A stretch of 64,000 bases of DNA from JABCYV01 sp963696025 (lineage in GTDB: Bacteria > Acidobacteriota > Terriglobia > Terriglobales > Acidobacteriaceae): assembly GCA_963696025.1 (NCBI GenBank), contig CAVOII010000007.1, forward strand, positions 248,001 to 312,000. Direction: 5' to 3'. The notes beneath the pieces were generated by a model. The model did no database searches. It had not been told where the DNA came from and saw only the letters and a program-made list of their open reading frames with translations. Each line of letters begins with the position of its first letter. Position 1 is the first letter of the stretch. The translations under genes and the position numbers were made by a program. Below, one piece after another: positions 34,186-44,079 of this stretch.

Positions 34186-35259
34186 ATGCGGGTAATTCTG
34201 GCGGGTGGCGGGACCGGCGGACACGTAATTCCCGCACTCGCAATCGCGCAAGAGCTACAGAAAAAATGTAGTGCTGAAGTCCTGTTCATAGGGACCGCGC
34301 GAGGACTGGAAAATCGTCTGGTCCCGGCTGCGGGATTTCCCCTGCAGCTGGTCAAAGTAGGGGCACTGAACCGAGTAGACCTCGCAACGCGGTTGAAGAC
34401 GCTTTTAAATTTGCCGCGGGCGGTGTGGGAATCACGACGGATTCTTTCTGAATTTCGTGCCAACGTGGTGATTGGCGTGGGCGGATACGCCTCGGGACCC
34501 GCCATGCTGGCCGCAATCCTGAGTCGCATTCCGACTTTGGCGTTTGAGCCCAACGTTGTTCCGGGCTTCGCCAATCGAGTGATCGCTCCATTGGTCTCCG
34601 CGGCAGCGGTGCATTTCAAGGAAACCGCGCGCTACTTTCGTCGTGCTGAAGTAACCGGCGTCCCGGTCAGGGAGGCGTTCTTTCAAATCGCCGGAAAGTC
34701 TAGCCGCGACGCGAAGCCGACCTTGCTTGTGTTTGGTGGAAGTCAAGGCGCGCATGCCATCAACCAGGTGTTGATCGAATCCGTAGATTCACTGCGGGCC
34801 GGTCTGCCCCAGATTCGGATTGTCCATCAGACCGGTGAACGTGACTATAATGACGCGCAAGCAGCCTACGCACGGCTGAGTGGGGCAGTTGAGGCGTATC
34901 GCTTTATCGACGATATGCCCCGCTTCTTCGCGCGCGCAGACTTAGTGCTCTGCCGGTCCGGTGCGAGCACGGTAGCGGAGATAGCGGCGGCGGGCAAGCC
35001 GGCAATTCTTGTTCCCTTTCCGCGTGCAGCTGACGACCACCAGAAACGCAACGCCGAAGCCCTGGAGCGTGCTGGCTCTGCCATCATGCTGGAAGAATCT
35101 AATCTCAGTCGCGAGAGTCTGGTGGAATCCGTCATCTCACTGATGAGCGAGCCGGCTCGCCTGGAGAGAATGAGCGAGGCTACGCGTAAGCTGTCGCACC
35201 GGAACGCCGCGCGCGACATCGCGGACATAGCCGCAAGACTGGCGGGAGTGGCAAAATAG
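34186..35259 (+). CDS. murG: UDP-GlcNAc:lipid I GlcNAc transferase MurG
   Basis: 357 residues from ATG 34186; the GTG at 34168 would add six residues before the conserved start. Motifs: MRVILAGGGTGGHVIPALA, GVGGYASGPAMLAA, LVFGGSQGAHAIN and VLCRSGASTVAEIAAAGKPAILVPFP. It makes lipid II on the inner face of the membrane. It starts 48 bases after ftsW. Confidence 0.96.
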   Translation: MRVILAGGGTGGHVIPALAIAQELQKKCSAEVLFIGTARGLENRLVPAAGFPLQLVKVGALNRVDLATRLKTLLNLPRAVWESRRILSEFRANVVIGVGGYASGPAMLAAILSRIPTLAFEPNVVPGFANRVIAPLVSAAAVHFKETARYFRRAEVTGVPVREAFFQIAGKSSRDAKPTLLVFGGSQGAHAINQVLIESVDSLRAGLPQIRIVHQTGERDYNDAQAAYARLSGAVEAYRFIDDMPRFFARADLVLCRSGASTVAEIAAAGKPAILVPFPRAADDHQKRNAEALERAGSAIMLEESNLSRESLVESVISLMSEPARLERMSEATRKLSHRNAARDIADIAARLAGVAK

Positions 35260-35341
35260 GCGCGGACTTCAAGAATGTTCGTAGATTTCACGTTTCTTGA
35301 CTGTTGATCCGCGCAAATCTGCGGCCAGGAAGTTGACCTAA

Positions 35342-36781
35342 ATGTTTGCCAAGATTCAGCACATTCATTTCGTCGGGATCGGCGGCATCGGCATGAGTGG
35401 TATTGCCGAGGTGCTGCTGAATCTTGGTTACAAGATTTCCGGCTCTGATCTGAAGAGTTCTACGATTACGCATCGTCTCGCGAGCCTGGGTGCCACGACG
35501 TTCGCAGGTCATCAAGCAGAAAACGTGGCCGGCGCGGAAGTCGTAGTCACCAGTTCAGCCATCCAGCCGGATAACCCTGAGGTTGCGGAAGCGCGCCGGC
35601 TCCACATCCCAGTGATTCCACGGGCCGAAATGCTGGCCGAATTAATGCGCCTGAAGTATGGCATCGCGGTTGCCGGCATGCACGGCAAGACGACGACCAC
35701 CTCGATGATCGCGGCAGTATTGGCGGCGGGAGGGCTTGATCCCACAGTCGTAGTCGGCGGCCGCGTGGATTCCATGGGTTCGAATGCTCGCCTCGGCAAA
35801 TCACAATACCTGGTGGCTGAGGCGGACGAGAGCGACCGCTCCTTCCTGAAGCTTTCGCCGATTCTGGCGGTGGTCACCAACATCGATCGCGAGCACATGG
35901 ACTGCTACCGCAACATGCGTGACGTACGGCATGCCTTCCTGGACTTCATGGATCGAGTTCCTTTCTACGGCATGGTTGTCGTCTGCAACGATGATCCGCT
36001 TTTGCGCCGTCTGTTCCCGCAAATTCGGCGCCGCACGGTCACCTACGGAGTGCGGCGGGGCTCAGACTTCCATATTAAACCGGAAGAGCCGCTGCTTAAC
36101 CCTGGCGAAAGCCGGCCGATCCGCCGCTTCCACATCAGTTTTCAGGGCGAGAGCCTCGGGGAAATCCGTCTGCACGTGCCTGGTTTGCACAATGTCCTGA
36201 ATGCGACCGCGGCGGCGGCGGTTGGCGTCGGCCTTGATATCCCGATTGAGCAGATTCGAACCGCTCTGGAGGGTTTTCGCGGAGTGGATCGCCGTTTCCA
36301 ATTGCGCGGCAAAGCCGGCGGGATCAGCGTAATTGATGATTATGGGCATCATCCCACCGAGATTCGCGCCACCCTGGCGGCGGCGCGGGAGTGTGGCTTT
36401 CGCAAGATCCACGTGATCTTCCAGCCGCATCGTTACACGCGAACGCGCGATCTGATGGATGAATTCGCCGACGCCTTCCATGGTGCGGACACGCTTTTTG
36501 TATTAGACATCTACGGCGCCAGCGAGCAACCCATTGATGGGGTAACTGCAAATGCCCTGGTGGCGCGCATTGGCGAAGACCGAGAACTGGCAGTTCGTTA
36601 CATCGGCTCTTTCGCCGAAGCTGCCGAAGCTGCCTCCACTCATGCAAAGGATGGAGATATGATCCTGACGCTGGGAGCAGGCACCGTTTCCCAGCTCGGC
36701 CCCATGATCCTTGAAAAGATCGAGGAAGCGCTTCGGGCTGGTGACGCCACCACAGCTTCAGCTGCGGCGAACCCGAAATAA
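35342..36781 (+). CDS. murC: UDP-MurNAc L-alanine ligase MurC
   Basis: 479 residues. HFVGIGGIGMSGIAEVL, ATP loop GMHGKTTTTSMIAAVL, EADESDRSFLKL, DDYGHHPTEIRATL and FQPHRYTRTRDL are diagnostic. It adds the first alanine to UDP-MurNAc. It is the last mur gene of the cluster; murB and ddl, which often come next, are absent. Confidence 0.96.
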   Translation: MFAKIQHIHFVGIGGIGMSGIAEVLLNLGYKISGSDLKSSTITHRLASLGATTFAGHQAENVAGAEVVVTSSAIQPDNPEVAEARRLHIPVIPRAEMLAELMRLKYGIAVAGMHGKTTTTSMIAAVLAAGGLDPTVVVGGRVDSMGSNARLGKSQYLVAEADESDRSFLKLSPILAVVTNIDREHMDCYRNMRDVRHAFLDFMDRVPFYGMVVVCNDDPLLRRLFPQIRRRTVTYGVRRGSDFHIKPEEPLLNPGESRPIRRFHISFQGESLGEIRLHVPGLHNVLNATAAAAVGVGLDIPIEQIRTALEGFRGVDRRFQLRGKAGGISVIDDYGHHPTEIRATLAAARECGFRKIHVIFQPHRYTRTRDLMDEFADAFHGADTLFVLDIYGASEQPIDGVTANALVARIGEDRELAVRYIGSFAEAAEAASTHAKDGDMILTLGAGTVSQLGPMILEKIEEALRAGDATTASAAANPK

Positions 36782-36930
36782 GGCCTACGCGAAAACCGGT
36801 GCAATGACTCCTAAACAGCCCTCAGCTCGGAACCTTAAGCACCTTGTTTTCTGCACATAGCATCAGAGCGCCTCTCGGATAACGGATTCTTACGTGCTCC
36901 GTCTAAATCCAGGTAGGCGGGAGCGGCGAT

Positions 36931-37349
36931 ATGGTTTACGAAAAAGCATGGTACTTGGTGGCGGCAGGCGTGCTCGCCTTGGGCATCAGTAATGGGTTTG
37001 TAAGCCGAGGTGAAAATTGGGCACGGGGTCTTGCTGAGCGATCGATTTCGATCGTAGAAGGGGCTTCCAGCCAGACGATGCGTCTGCCAATTTCGCGGAG
37101 ACTATTGTCGGCCGGAATGACTCAAGCTTTGCCCGCGTGGAAGCCTCGATGGCTCGGGTACAAACTCATTTGGCCTGTGTTCAGACTACAATGGCACGGC
37201 GGCAAGCTGAGATGGCGCGGCGACAAGCCGAGAGAGCCCGCAGGATAGCGAGTCAACAAGTGCGTGGTGCATTAGTGATTTGTCCGCGGCAAGACTTTGC
37301 GATGGAAACGCCGCAACCTCCGGCAACACCGACCGACGGGACGATCTAG
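36931..37349 (+). pseudogene. Frameshifted small protein with Met-Ala-Arg-rich repeats, between murC and ftsQ
   Basis: The frame from ATG 36931 (GGGAG upstream) encodes a hydrophobic N-terminus, KAWYLVAAGVLALGISNGF, then VEGASSQTMR. From about 37087 the sense continues in another frame: ANFAETIVGRNDSSFARVE, then ARVQTHLACVQTTMARRQAE and ALVICPRQDFAMETPQPP to TAG at 37347-37349. Adding one base near CTGCC at 37086-37090 would join the two. The joined protein of about 140 residues has an N-terminal membrane or signal segment and an Arg/Gln/Ala-rich repeat. From memory, proteins of this type occur in acidobacterial division clusters, but no function is known. Confidence 0.6.
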
Positions 37350-37502
37350 AGCGAACTCATCCCCTAAACACCCGGCGGAGCAAAACTTTCGGTCGGTTAT
37401 TCGTTTGTGCAAAACGAACCAAATTTTCTCTATCTCAATTACCAAAAAGCAGTTATAGTTATTTTCGCTCAGCGATTCCCTGACGACAACTGACCTGGGT
37501 TG

Positions 37503-38786
37503 ATGGCAAGGAAAAGCGGTCCTACCATCTCGCAGGAGGAGTTGTATCCACCGCCTGACGAGGCTGTGCGCGGAGATCTGGACGACCCGCGACTACTCGA
37601 CTTGGACGTGGAACAGGAATCGCCTTTCCTGCGGGCACAAAAACGCGTATCCGTCCGGCGCGCCTCGCTCCCCAGAAAAACTGCCACTCGTCTAGTTCTG
37701 GCCGCCCTGGCGGGTAGCGTCATCTTCTTGTGCAGCGTAGCCGTCGCCGCCCTTTACCACTATGGCGAGCGTTCCTGGCGCTTCCGGGTCGAGTCCAGCG
37801 ATGACGTTGAGATTAGTGGACTCGAAAATGTTATCCGCTCACAGGTAATGGAGGTCATGGGCGGCGATATAGGCCGGAACATCTTTTTCGTGCCACTGGC
37901 GCAACGGAAGAGCCAGTTGGAACAGATCCCGTGGGTCGAATCAGCCAGCGTGATGCGATTTGCCCCCAATCGCCTGAAGATCGAGATCCACGAGCGCACG
38001 CCGGTCGCGTTCGCTCGCGTGGGCTCGAAGATTCTTCTGGTCGACGCTGCGGGTACGCTGATGGAGCTACCTGCCAAGAAGAAATATTCATTCCCGGTCA
38101 TGCTGGGGATGAACCCCGGCGAACCGCTCTCCACTCGAACGGCACGCATGAGAATCTACAACGACCTGGTCACACAGTTGGATTCGAGTGGCGCTCACTA
38201 TTCGCAAGAACTCAGCGAAGTCGATCTTTCCGATCCTGAAGACGTCAAGGTCATCGCTAATAATTCTGAGGGAAATGTGCTGGTGCATCTGGGAGCTTCC
38301 AACTATTTAGAGCGTTACAAGGTTTATGTGACCCATATACAGACGTGGAGGCAGCAATTTGACAGGCTGGAGTCGGTGGATCTGCGTTATGACCACCAGA
38401 TCATTGTGAATCCGGACTTGGAAGGCACTGTGAAACCAGTTCCGCTTACGGCATCTGCGGTTAAAAAAGCCATGTCCGCGGGAGTGAAACCAGCTGCGCT
38501 TTATGGCCGTGAGACAGTTCCGCGGAAACCGCTTGCCATGTTGCCTAAGACAACCACCGACCAGGTTTCCGCGAAGGCCACAGCAAAAAAAGACACGGGT
38601 AAGCCGGGACATCACAAGACTGCGCTGAAAAAAGTGAAGGCAAAACCAAGAACAACAAGAACAAAGACAGCCGTGACAGCGGGTATGCAAGGAAAGGCAA
38701 CTCCGATGGCGCCCGCACCGGCCAGCGCAGCCCAGGCAGCCAAGAAACCAAGCCCGGCAATTGCCAAGGGACAGGAAACTCAATAA
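37503..38786 (+). CDS. ftsQ: Cell division protein FtsQ
   Basis: 427 residues from ATG 37503. A cytoplasmic tail of about 60 residues, one membrane segment (LVLAALAGSVIFLCSVAVAAL), a POTRA domain (VEISGLENVIRSQVMEVMGGDIG ... IPWVESASVMRFAPNRLKIEI) and a beta domain (ERTPVAFARVGSKILLVDAAG). After about residue 310 comes a Lys/Ala/Thr/Pro-rich low-complexity tail not found in enterobacterial FtsQ. It links early and late divisome proteins through FtsL/B. The stop is two bases before ftsA. Confidence 0.92.
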   Translation: MARKSGPTISQEELYPPPDEAVRGDLDDPRLLDLDVEQESPFLRAQKRVSVRRASLPRKTATRLVLAALAGSVIFLCSVAVAALYHYGERSWRFRVESSDDVEISGLENVIRSQVMEVMGGDIGRNIFFVPLAQRKSQLEQIPWVESASVMRFAPNRLKIEIHERTPVAFARVGSKILLVDAAGTLMELPAKKKYSFPVMLGMNPGEPLSTRTARMRIYNDLVTQLDSSGAHYSQELSEVDLSDPEDVKVIANNSEGNVLVHLGASNYLERYKVYVTHIQTWRQQFDRLESVDLRYDHQIIVNPDLEGTVKPVPLTASAVKKAMSAGVKPAALYGRETVPRKPLAMLPKTTTDQVSAKATAKKDTGKPGHHKTALKKVKAKPRTTRTKTAVTAGMQGKATPMAPAPASAAQAAKKPSPAIAKGQETQ

Positions 38787-38788
38787 GC

Positions 38789-40006
38789 ATGAGTCAGTAC
38801 CAGCATCTTCTGACGGCAATTGATGTAGGTAGCGCCAAGACCTGCGTGCTAGTGGCAGAGATTGCTGACGGCGGACTGCGTTATCGCGGGCACGGCTCGA
38901 CTGAATCGCGCGGTTCGCGCAAGGGCGTCATTGTCGATTTGGACAAGGCCGTGGGCTCGATCCAGAAAGCTGTGGAGCAGGCCGAAGATGCGGTCGGCGC
39001 TCCGATTGAGCATACGCTGCTGGGAGTGGCAGGGGCCCAAGTTCGCGGTATCAGCAGTCAGGGTGGCGTGAGCTTTGGCACGCGCGCGCGCGAAATCACG
39101 CGTGACGAAATTCGCTTGGCGGTGGACAAGTCCCGGGCGATTCCTCTCCCTGCGGATCGTGAGATCCTGCACCTCCTGCCACAGGAGTTCATCCTCGATG
39201 ATCAAACCGGCGTACACGATCCTCTGGGCATGATGGCGACTCGCTTGGAGGTGCGGGTTCACATAGTGACAGCAAGTTCCAGTGCCATTCAGAATGTTGT
39301 CACCGCGGTAAATCGCGCAGGGGTCCACGTCGATGACACAGTATTTGAACCGCTTGCCTGTTCTGATGCAGTCTTGCGTGCCGATGAGCGTGAGCTGGGG
39401 GTGTGCTTGGCTGATGTTGGCGCTGGCTCGACCAACCTCGTCGTCTTCCGAGACAGCGCCGTGGCTCATACCGCAGTGATCCCGATTGGTGGCGATCACT
39501 TTACCAGTGACATCTCGGTGGGTCTGAGCACACCTGTCGCTGAGGCGGAAAAAATCAAAAAGCTTTATGGCAACGCGATTGCGACGCTTGTTCCGGTGGG
39601 AAATGAAGTGGAAGTTCCCTTAGTCGGGGATCGGCCGTCGCGTCTGATCTCACAGCGCCTGGTCGGAGAAATTCTGGAGCCGCGAGCACGTGAATTGTTT
39701 GAAATCGTACGCGACAACCTCCGCCACACCGGCATGCTAGACCTCTGTGCTGGGGGCGTAGTGCTTAGCGGCGGGGGCTCACGGCTGCCGGGGACGCTGG
39801 ACATTGCGGAGTCCGTACTACGACGTCCCGTGCGCCTGTCCTGGCCCACGCCCTTGGCGAAGATGCCATCGACCCTGGCAGAACCGGAATATGCGACGGT
39901 GTTGGGGATGATTTTCTACGGGCACCGAGCTCGGGCCGCTCGCGGCATTCAGGACGAGCGCTGGAGCTCACGCCTGAAGGCCATGCTCGTGGGAAAGGGT
40001 GCATAG
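38789..40006 (+). CDS. ftsA: Cell division protein FtsA
   Basis: 405 residues of the actin-like ATPase family. LTAIDVGSAKTCVLVAEI is the phosphate-1 loop; LLGVAGAQVRGISSQGGV falls in the FtsA-specific 1C domain; CLADVGAGSTNLVVF and GGVVLSGGGSRLPGTLDIAE are the phosphate-2 and adenosine motifs. The C-terminal end ERWSSRLKAMLVGKG is an amphipathic-helix candidate that would tether FtsZ to the membrane. Upstream ftsQ ends two bases before and ftsZ follows. Confidence 0.95.
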   Translation: MSQYQHLLTAIDVGSAKTCVLVAEIADGGLRYRGHGSTESRGSRKGVIVDLDKAVGSIQKAVEQAEDAVGAPIEHTLLGVAGAQVRGISSQGGVSFGTRAREITRDEIRLAVDKSRAIPLPADREILHLLPQEFILDDQTGVHDPLGMMATRLEVRVHIVTASSSAIQNVVTAVNRAGVHVDDTVFEPLACSDAVLRADERELGVCLADVGAGSTNLVVFRDSAVAHTAVIPIGGDHFTSDISVGLSTPVAEAEKIKKLYGNAIATLVPVGNEVEVPLVGDRPSRLISQRLVGEILEPRARELFEIVRDNLRHTGMLDLCAGGVVLSGGGSRLPGTLDIAESVLRRPVRLSWPTPLAKMPSTLAEPEYATVLGMIFYGHRARAARGIQDERWSSRLKAMLVGKGA

Positions 40007-40088
40007 AGGCGGAAGCGTGACCAGCAAACAAGTCTTCAGGCAAGACCAAAGGGAGAAGGAAAGCAAATTCAATCAAAGGACGGCAGTG

Positions 40089-41318
40089 ATGAAAAAGGAA
40101 AATGATATTCGAATCAGTTTTAATGAAGAGGCCCGCAACGACGCCAAGATCAAGGTCATCGGGGTGGGTGGTGGCGGCGGTAATGCAGTGAACCGCATGA
40201 TCGATGCTGGCATGGAGGGCATTGAATTCGTGGTAGCTAACACTGACCTGCAGGCGCTGCGCATGTCGCACGCGCCCGTGAAAATTCAGCTTGGCGTCAA
40301 GCTCACCAATGGCCTGGGTGCGGGCGCCAACCCCGAAGTGGGGCGGAAAGCCGCGCTGGAGGACTCCGACAAAATCATCGAGGCGCTCGAAGGGGCCGAC
40401 ATGGTATTCGTCACTACAGGCCTGGGCGGAGGAACTGGCACGGGTGCGGCTCCCATCATTGCCTCGCTCGCTACTGAGATGGGGGCGCTGACGGTTGCTG
40501 TAGTAACCAAGCCTTTCGCCTTCGAAGGCAAGCGCCGCATGCAGCAGGCGGAGCGCGGAATCTCCGAGCTGATGGATTCTGTGGATACCACCATCGTCAT
40601 CCCCAATGAAAAGCTCCTCGCGGTTGCACAGGATGCCGGATTCTTCGAGTCATTTCGCGTGGCAGACGACATCTTGCGGCAAGGCGTGCAGGGCATCTCC
40701 GATATCATCACCATTCCCGGGATCATCAACCGCGACTTCGCGGACGTGAAGGCGATCATGGCCGGAATGGGCTATGCCGTGATGGGCACTGCCAGCGCCG
40801 GGGGCGCGCGGCGGGCGACCGAGGCGGCACAAAAGGCCATTGCCTCGCCGCTTCTTGAGGCTGGCGCGATTGATGGCGCACGCGGCATTCTCATCAACAT
40901 TACAGGTTCGACGTCGCTCAAATTGGCCGAAGTACAAGAAGCTTGCACAATTATCCAAAGCGCCGCGCACGAGGATGCCAACATTATTTTCGGCGCCGTT
41001 CTCGACGAAAAAACAAAAGACTCGGTGAAGATCACGGTGATCGCGACCGGCTTCAAAGATTCCGACAAGCGGCGTCGCCACCAGGAAGCGCGAAACAGCT
41101 TCGCGGTCTCGCACGAATATTCCGATGCTGAGCCGGAGTTCGAGTCGGAGCCTGCGCCTCCGCCCCCGATGGTGATGGAGCAATCCGGACAGCAGACCGT
41201 GGTGGCCCCGTCCACAGCGGTGTCAATCGAGACCATGCGCGGCGCCATGATCGCCAACTTTGAGCAGGAGGACCTTGACGTGCCTGCGTTCCTGCGCAAG
41301 CGCACGGAGCCAATCTAG
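40089..41318 (+). CDS. ftsZ: Cell division GTPase FtsZ
   Basis: 409 residues from ATG 40089, with AAGGA upstream; the open frame reaches 39999 but those 30 residues are unlike the family and overlap ftsA. Motifs: KVIGVGGGGGNAVNRMI, the tubulin signature GLGGGTGTGAAPIIA, NEKLLAV and the T7 loop GIINRDFADVKAIM. A variable Pro-rich linker ends in the conserved tail EQEDLDVPAFLRKR, which binds FtsA. It polymerises into the Z ring. The stop overlaps the stop of a convergent LysE gene. Confidence 0.96.
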   Translation: MKKENDIRISFNEEARNDAKIKVIGVGGGGGNAVNRMIDAGMEGIEFVVANTDLQALRMSHAPVKIQLGVKLTNGLGAGANPEVGRKAALEDSDKIIEALEGADMVFVTTGLGGGTGTGAAPIIASLATEMGALTVAVVTKPFAFEGKRRMQQAERGISELMDSVDTTIVIPNEKLLAVAQDAGFFESFRVADDILRQGVQGISDIITIPGIINRDFADVKAIMAGMGYAVMGTASAGGARRATEAAQKAIASPLLEAGAIDGARGILINITGSTSLKLAEVQEACTIIQSAAHEDANIIFGAVLDEKTKDSVKITVIATGFKDSDKRRRHQEARNSFAVSHEYSDAEPEFESEPAPPPPMVMEQSGQQTVVAPSTAVSIETMRGAMIANFEQEDLDVPAFLRKRTEPI

Positions 41319-41947
41319 GACCTCGAATCGGCAATTGCCACATACGCGCCTAGTCCGATGAGGGTTAACCCGGTAGCTGCGCGCTGCCTGCGGCGCAGCA
41401 CCCCAGATGCCCTCAAGCGGGTGCCGATCGGCGCAGCCATGAGCGTTACTGCTAAATCGCATGTGGTGTTCAGAGTGACCGACATAGTGCCAAATATCAG
41501 GAACTGCCAAATGACGCCGCCGTGCTCGCGGCTCACGAATTGAGGGATGAAGGCAAGAAAGAAGAGGGCGGTCTTCGGATTTAGCACTTCGGTCGCGATC
41601 CCCTGCCAGAAGGGATTTTTGCGCACTTGGTCGACCGGGATGGGCACTTCCTCGTCTCTTTGTGCGCTTAGGATCATCCGGAATCCCAGGTAGATCAGAT
41701 AAGCCGCCCCCGCATATTTGACGACCGCAAAAGCTGTCGCTGACGTAGCCAGCACCAATGACAACCCGGTAGCCGCCGCGACGACGTGAACTATGCCGCC
41801 CAGAAACGTTCCCAGGGATGAAAGAATTCCTTCGCGGCGTCCGCCGGCGAGCGTACGGGCCAGGACGTACAACATGCCCGGGCCGGGCGCTATCGCCAGG
41901 AGTGTAGCCGCACCGAGAAACACCAAGAGCCGATGAGGATCGATCAT
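41315..41947 (-). CDS. LysE/RhtB-family amino-acid exporter
   Basis: 210 residues from ATG 41947; the longer frame adds 26 atypical residues. Six membrane segments are expected. LLVFLGAATLLAIAPGPGMLYVLART is the family start, with GGIVHVVAAATGLS and KYAGAAYLIYLGFRM following. Such proteins export amino acids or homoserine lactones; the substrate is not deducible. The stop overlaps the ftsZ stop by three bases, so no terminator separates the convergent pair. Confidence 0.88.
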   Translation of the reverse strand: MIDPHRLLVFLGAATLLAIAPGPGMLYVLARTLAGGRREGILSSLGTFLGGIVHVVAAATGLSLVLATSATAFAVVKYAGAAYLIYLGFRMILSAQRDEEVPIPVDQVRKNPFWQGIATEVLNPKTALFFLAFIPQFVSREHGGVIWQFLIFGTMSVTLNTTCDLAVTLMAAPIGTRLRASGVLRRRQRAATGLTLIGLGAYVAIADSRS

Positions 41948-42038
41948 TCTGAAGATTCTACACAAAATGAGATCGCGCCATCGTCTAGGAAAGGCTTGGT
42001 CCATCATGTGACCTGGCCGGATCATTTAGCATGAAAAT

Positions 42039-42803
42039 GTGAAACACACGAACGTTTCCTGCCGAATAGGCCTGGCGCGCGCTCTCTCGAAGTGGGGTTA
42101 TTGTTCGCGGTCCGCCGCATCTGGGCTAATACGCGCCGGTCGAGTCCGTTTGAACGGCACCATCCGCCGCGATCCTGAGACCGCGGTTCGCTTGGAAAAA
42201 GACCGCATCGAAATGGATCATGGCGCCATCGTCCCGGCTGCGAAAGTCTATTTTGTGTTGAACAAGCCTCGCGGAGTGGTGACCACGGCTTGGGACGAAA
42301 AAGGAAGAAAAACTGTTTACTCGTTTCTGGAGAAAGGCTCGCCGTGGGTTGCTCCCGTAGGCCGGCTGGACCAAGCCAGCGAGGGTCTGCTGCTGTTAAC
42401 TAATGATTCCGAATGGTCGGCACACGTGCTGGCGCCGGAAACGCACTTGGATAAGACATATCACGTTCAGATCCGTATGGTTGCAGATCTGGCGCTATGT
42501 GAGTCCTTGATCGGTGGGGTCAAACTAAGTGACGGTGATTTTCTCCGCGCCAAGAATGCTTGCATTCTGCGTGGCGGCAAACGCAACACCTGGCTCGAAA
42601 TAATTCTGGATGAGGGCAAGAACCGCCATATCCGTCGCATGCTCGCGCAACTCGGAGTGGAAGTGCTGAGGCTGGTGCGGGTCGCGATTGGCCCGCTTAT
42701 ACTTGGAGAACTTGCAAAGGGCGGTGTTCGCCCGCTAACAACCAGAGAGAAGCAAGCGCTCGAGCGGGCTACGCGCAGACCGGGTCGCTTCGACCGCCAA
42801 TAA
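42039..42803 (+). CDS. RsuA/RluB/E/F-type 23S/16S rRNA pseudouridine synthase
   Basis: 254 residues from GTG 42039. An S4 RNA-binding domain (LARALSKWGYCSRSAASGLIRAGRVRLNG) precedes the catalytic domain with VFVLNKPRGVVT-like VYFVLNKPRGVVTT, the active-site Asp in VGRLDQASEGLLLLTND, and DEGKNRHIRRMLAQLG. It isomerises a uridine of ribosomal RNA; which one is not decidable. Convergent with the GAF gene, three bases between stops. Confidence 0.9.
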   Translation: MKHTNVSCRIGLARALSKWGYCSRSAASGLIRAGRVRLNGTIRRDPETAVRLEKDRIEMDHGAIVPAAKVYFVLNKPRGVVTTAWDEKGRKTVYSFLEKGSPWVAPVGRLDQASEGLLLLTNDSEWSAHVLAPETHLDKTYHVQIRMVADLALCESLIGGVKLSDGDFLRAKNACILRGGKRNTWLEIILDEGKNRHIRRMLAQLGVEVLRLVRVAIGPLILGELAKGGVRPLTTREKQALERATRRPGRFDRQ

Positions 42804-42806
42804 CCA

Positions 42807-43370
42807 TTAACTTCCCTGCATGAAGCCAGCCTTGCCTGCGATTTTGCAGGCAAGTTCCAGTTGTTGCAAATCGTCAAGTGTGAAATCGGGCCCCGCTGAG
42901 CCCACATCGAATCCTTTACGGCAAATCTGGATCACGCCGAGAACTTTCCCATGGTCATCGAGAACAGGCGCGGACATGAGCTTTTGAATGGTCGCCGGCC
43001 GCTGCTCACCTTCTTCTTTGTTTCCTAATCGTACTGTCTCAAAAATGCTGGCATGCTTTATCTTGGCAAAGTTGTTGAACAGCTCGACCTTCCGGGTAAC
43101 GGCAGTGTGCGCCGCGATTGCGGATGTGCTCGAAAGCGGAATCGATCCGGCCGTTTTCAGTTCGTCTGGGAAGAGGAAACGGAGCAAATTGTTTTCCAAC
43201 TGCAATAGAGCGACTTCATCTTGCTGTACTCGAAGAATCTTGGACAAAATAGAACAAAACTGGTCAGGAGTTCCGGCCGCTCCCAATCGATGCTCGATCG
43301 TAGCGGGATCAGCGGCAGGCGCGGCTGCCGCCGCAGAACTCTGACCCGATTTTTGCTTTTCGCGCTGCAT
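42807..43370 (-). CDS. GAF-domain protein
   Basis: 187 residues from ATG 43370; the upstream part of the open frame lacks a plausible start. An Ala/Ser-rich N-terminus is followed by a GAF fold: FCSILSKILRVQQDEVALLQLE, then APVLDDHGKVLGVIQICRKG and the closing DLQQLELACKIAGKAG. GAF domains bind small ligands or mediate dimerisation. There is no attached output domain, so it may act as a stand-alone sensor. The ligand is unknown. Confidence 0.78.
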   Translation of the reverse strand: MQREKQKSGQSSAAAAAPAADPATIEHRLGAAGTPDQFCSILSKILRVQQDEVALLQLENNLLRFLFPDELKTAGSIPLSSTSAIAAHTAVTRKVELFNNFAKIKHASIFETVRLGNKEEGEQRPATIQKLMSAPVLDDHGKVLGVIQICRKGFDVGSAGPDFTLDDLQQLELACKIAGKAGFMQGS

Positions 43371-43511
43371 ATCTGGATACAGCCTTACTTGCTGCCAGCC
43401 GTCACACGAGTCCGCAAGCGATGGCAGGCACTGTCCCCTATGCTGAGGCCGCGATGGTGCCTCCAGCAAGTTACTGAGGTACCTTCAGGGATGCCAGAGA
43501 AGACCGGAAAC

Positions 43512-43889
43512 CTATTCTCGCGTGAGAGGGTAGCCCTTTTCCCGCCAACCTCGGATGCCACCATCCATCGAGAGCACGTTGCTATAGCCCATCTTCTGCA
43601 AATTGTCCGCGGCCAGGGCGGAGCGGTACCCCCCGCCGCAATAAAGTACGATCGCAGCGTTGGGATCGGGGACGCGCTCCTCGATGTCGCGCTCAATGAT
43701 TCCTTTGCCTAGATGAACCGCACCGGGTAAGTGATCCTTCGAATATTCGCTCTCCTCACGCACGTCTACCAGCAAGAATTTCTCGCCGCGATCGATCTTG
43801 GCCCTTACCTCATCGACATCTGTTTCGTGGACGCGCTGCCGGGCATCTTCGACTATCCGCAGGAAACGAGGGGAGTGCTGGGGTACCAT
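43512..43889 (-). CDS. Rhodanese-like sulfurtransferase
   Basis: 125 residues from ATG 43889, which has GGAG six bases upstream; an ATG at 43901 is an alternative. A single rhodanese domain: FLLVDVREESEYSKDHLPGAVHLGKG and the active-site cysteine loop VLYCGGGYRSALAA, ending MDGGIRGWREKGYP. It transfers sulfane sulfur, probably in the cytoplasm; the acceptor is unknown. It is divergent from the DUF4440 gene. Confidence 0.9.
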   Translation of the reverse strand: MVPQHSPRFLRIVEDARQRVHETDVDEVRAKIDRGEKFLLVDVREESEYSKDHLPGAVHLGKGIIERDIEERVPDPNAAIVLYCGGGYRSALAADNLQKMGYSNVLSMDGGIRGWREKGYPLTRE

Positions 43890-44079
43890 GGGCCGCTCCA
43901 TCAAGTGCACGGTTAACAACTACAGTACGGTAGGCATAAAACGTAACAGTAACCGACCGGACTGGGAATATTCTACTGAAGAATCTGCTCTGCTTGCCGA
44001 TGGATCAACTTAGGTGGTTTGCAAACCTGCAAGCTCGAGTACTGGTACCGCCGACTGCCGCTCGCGAAGGAAAAATTCA

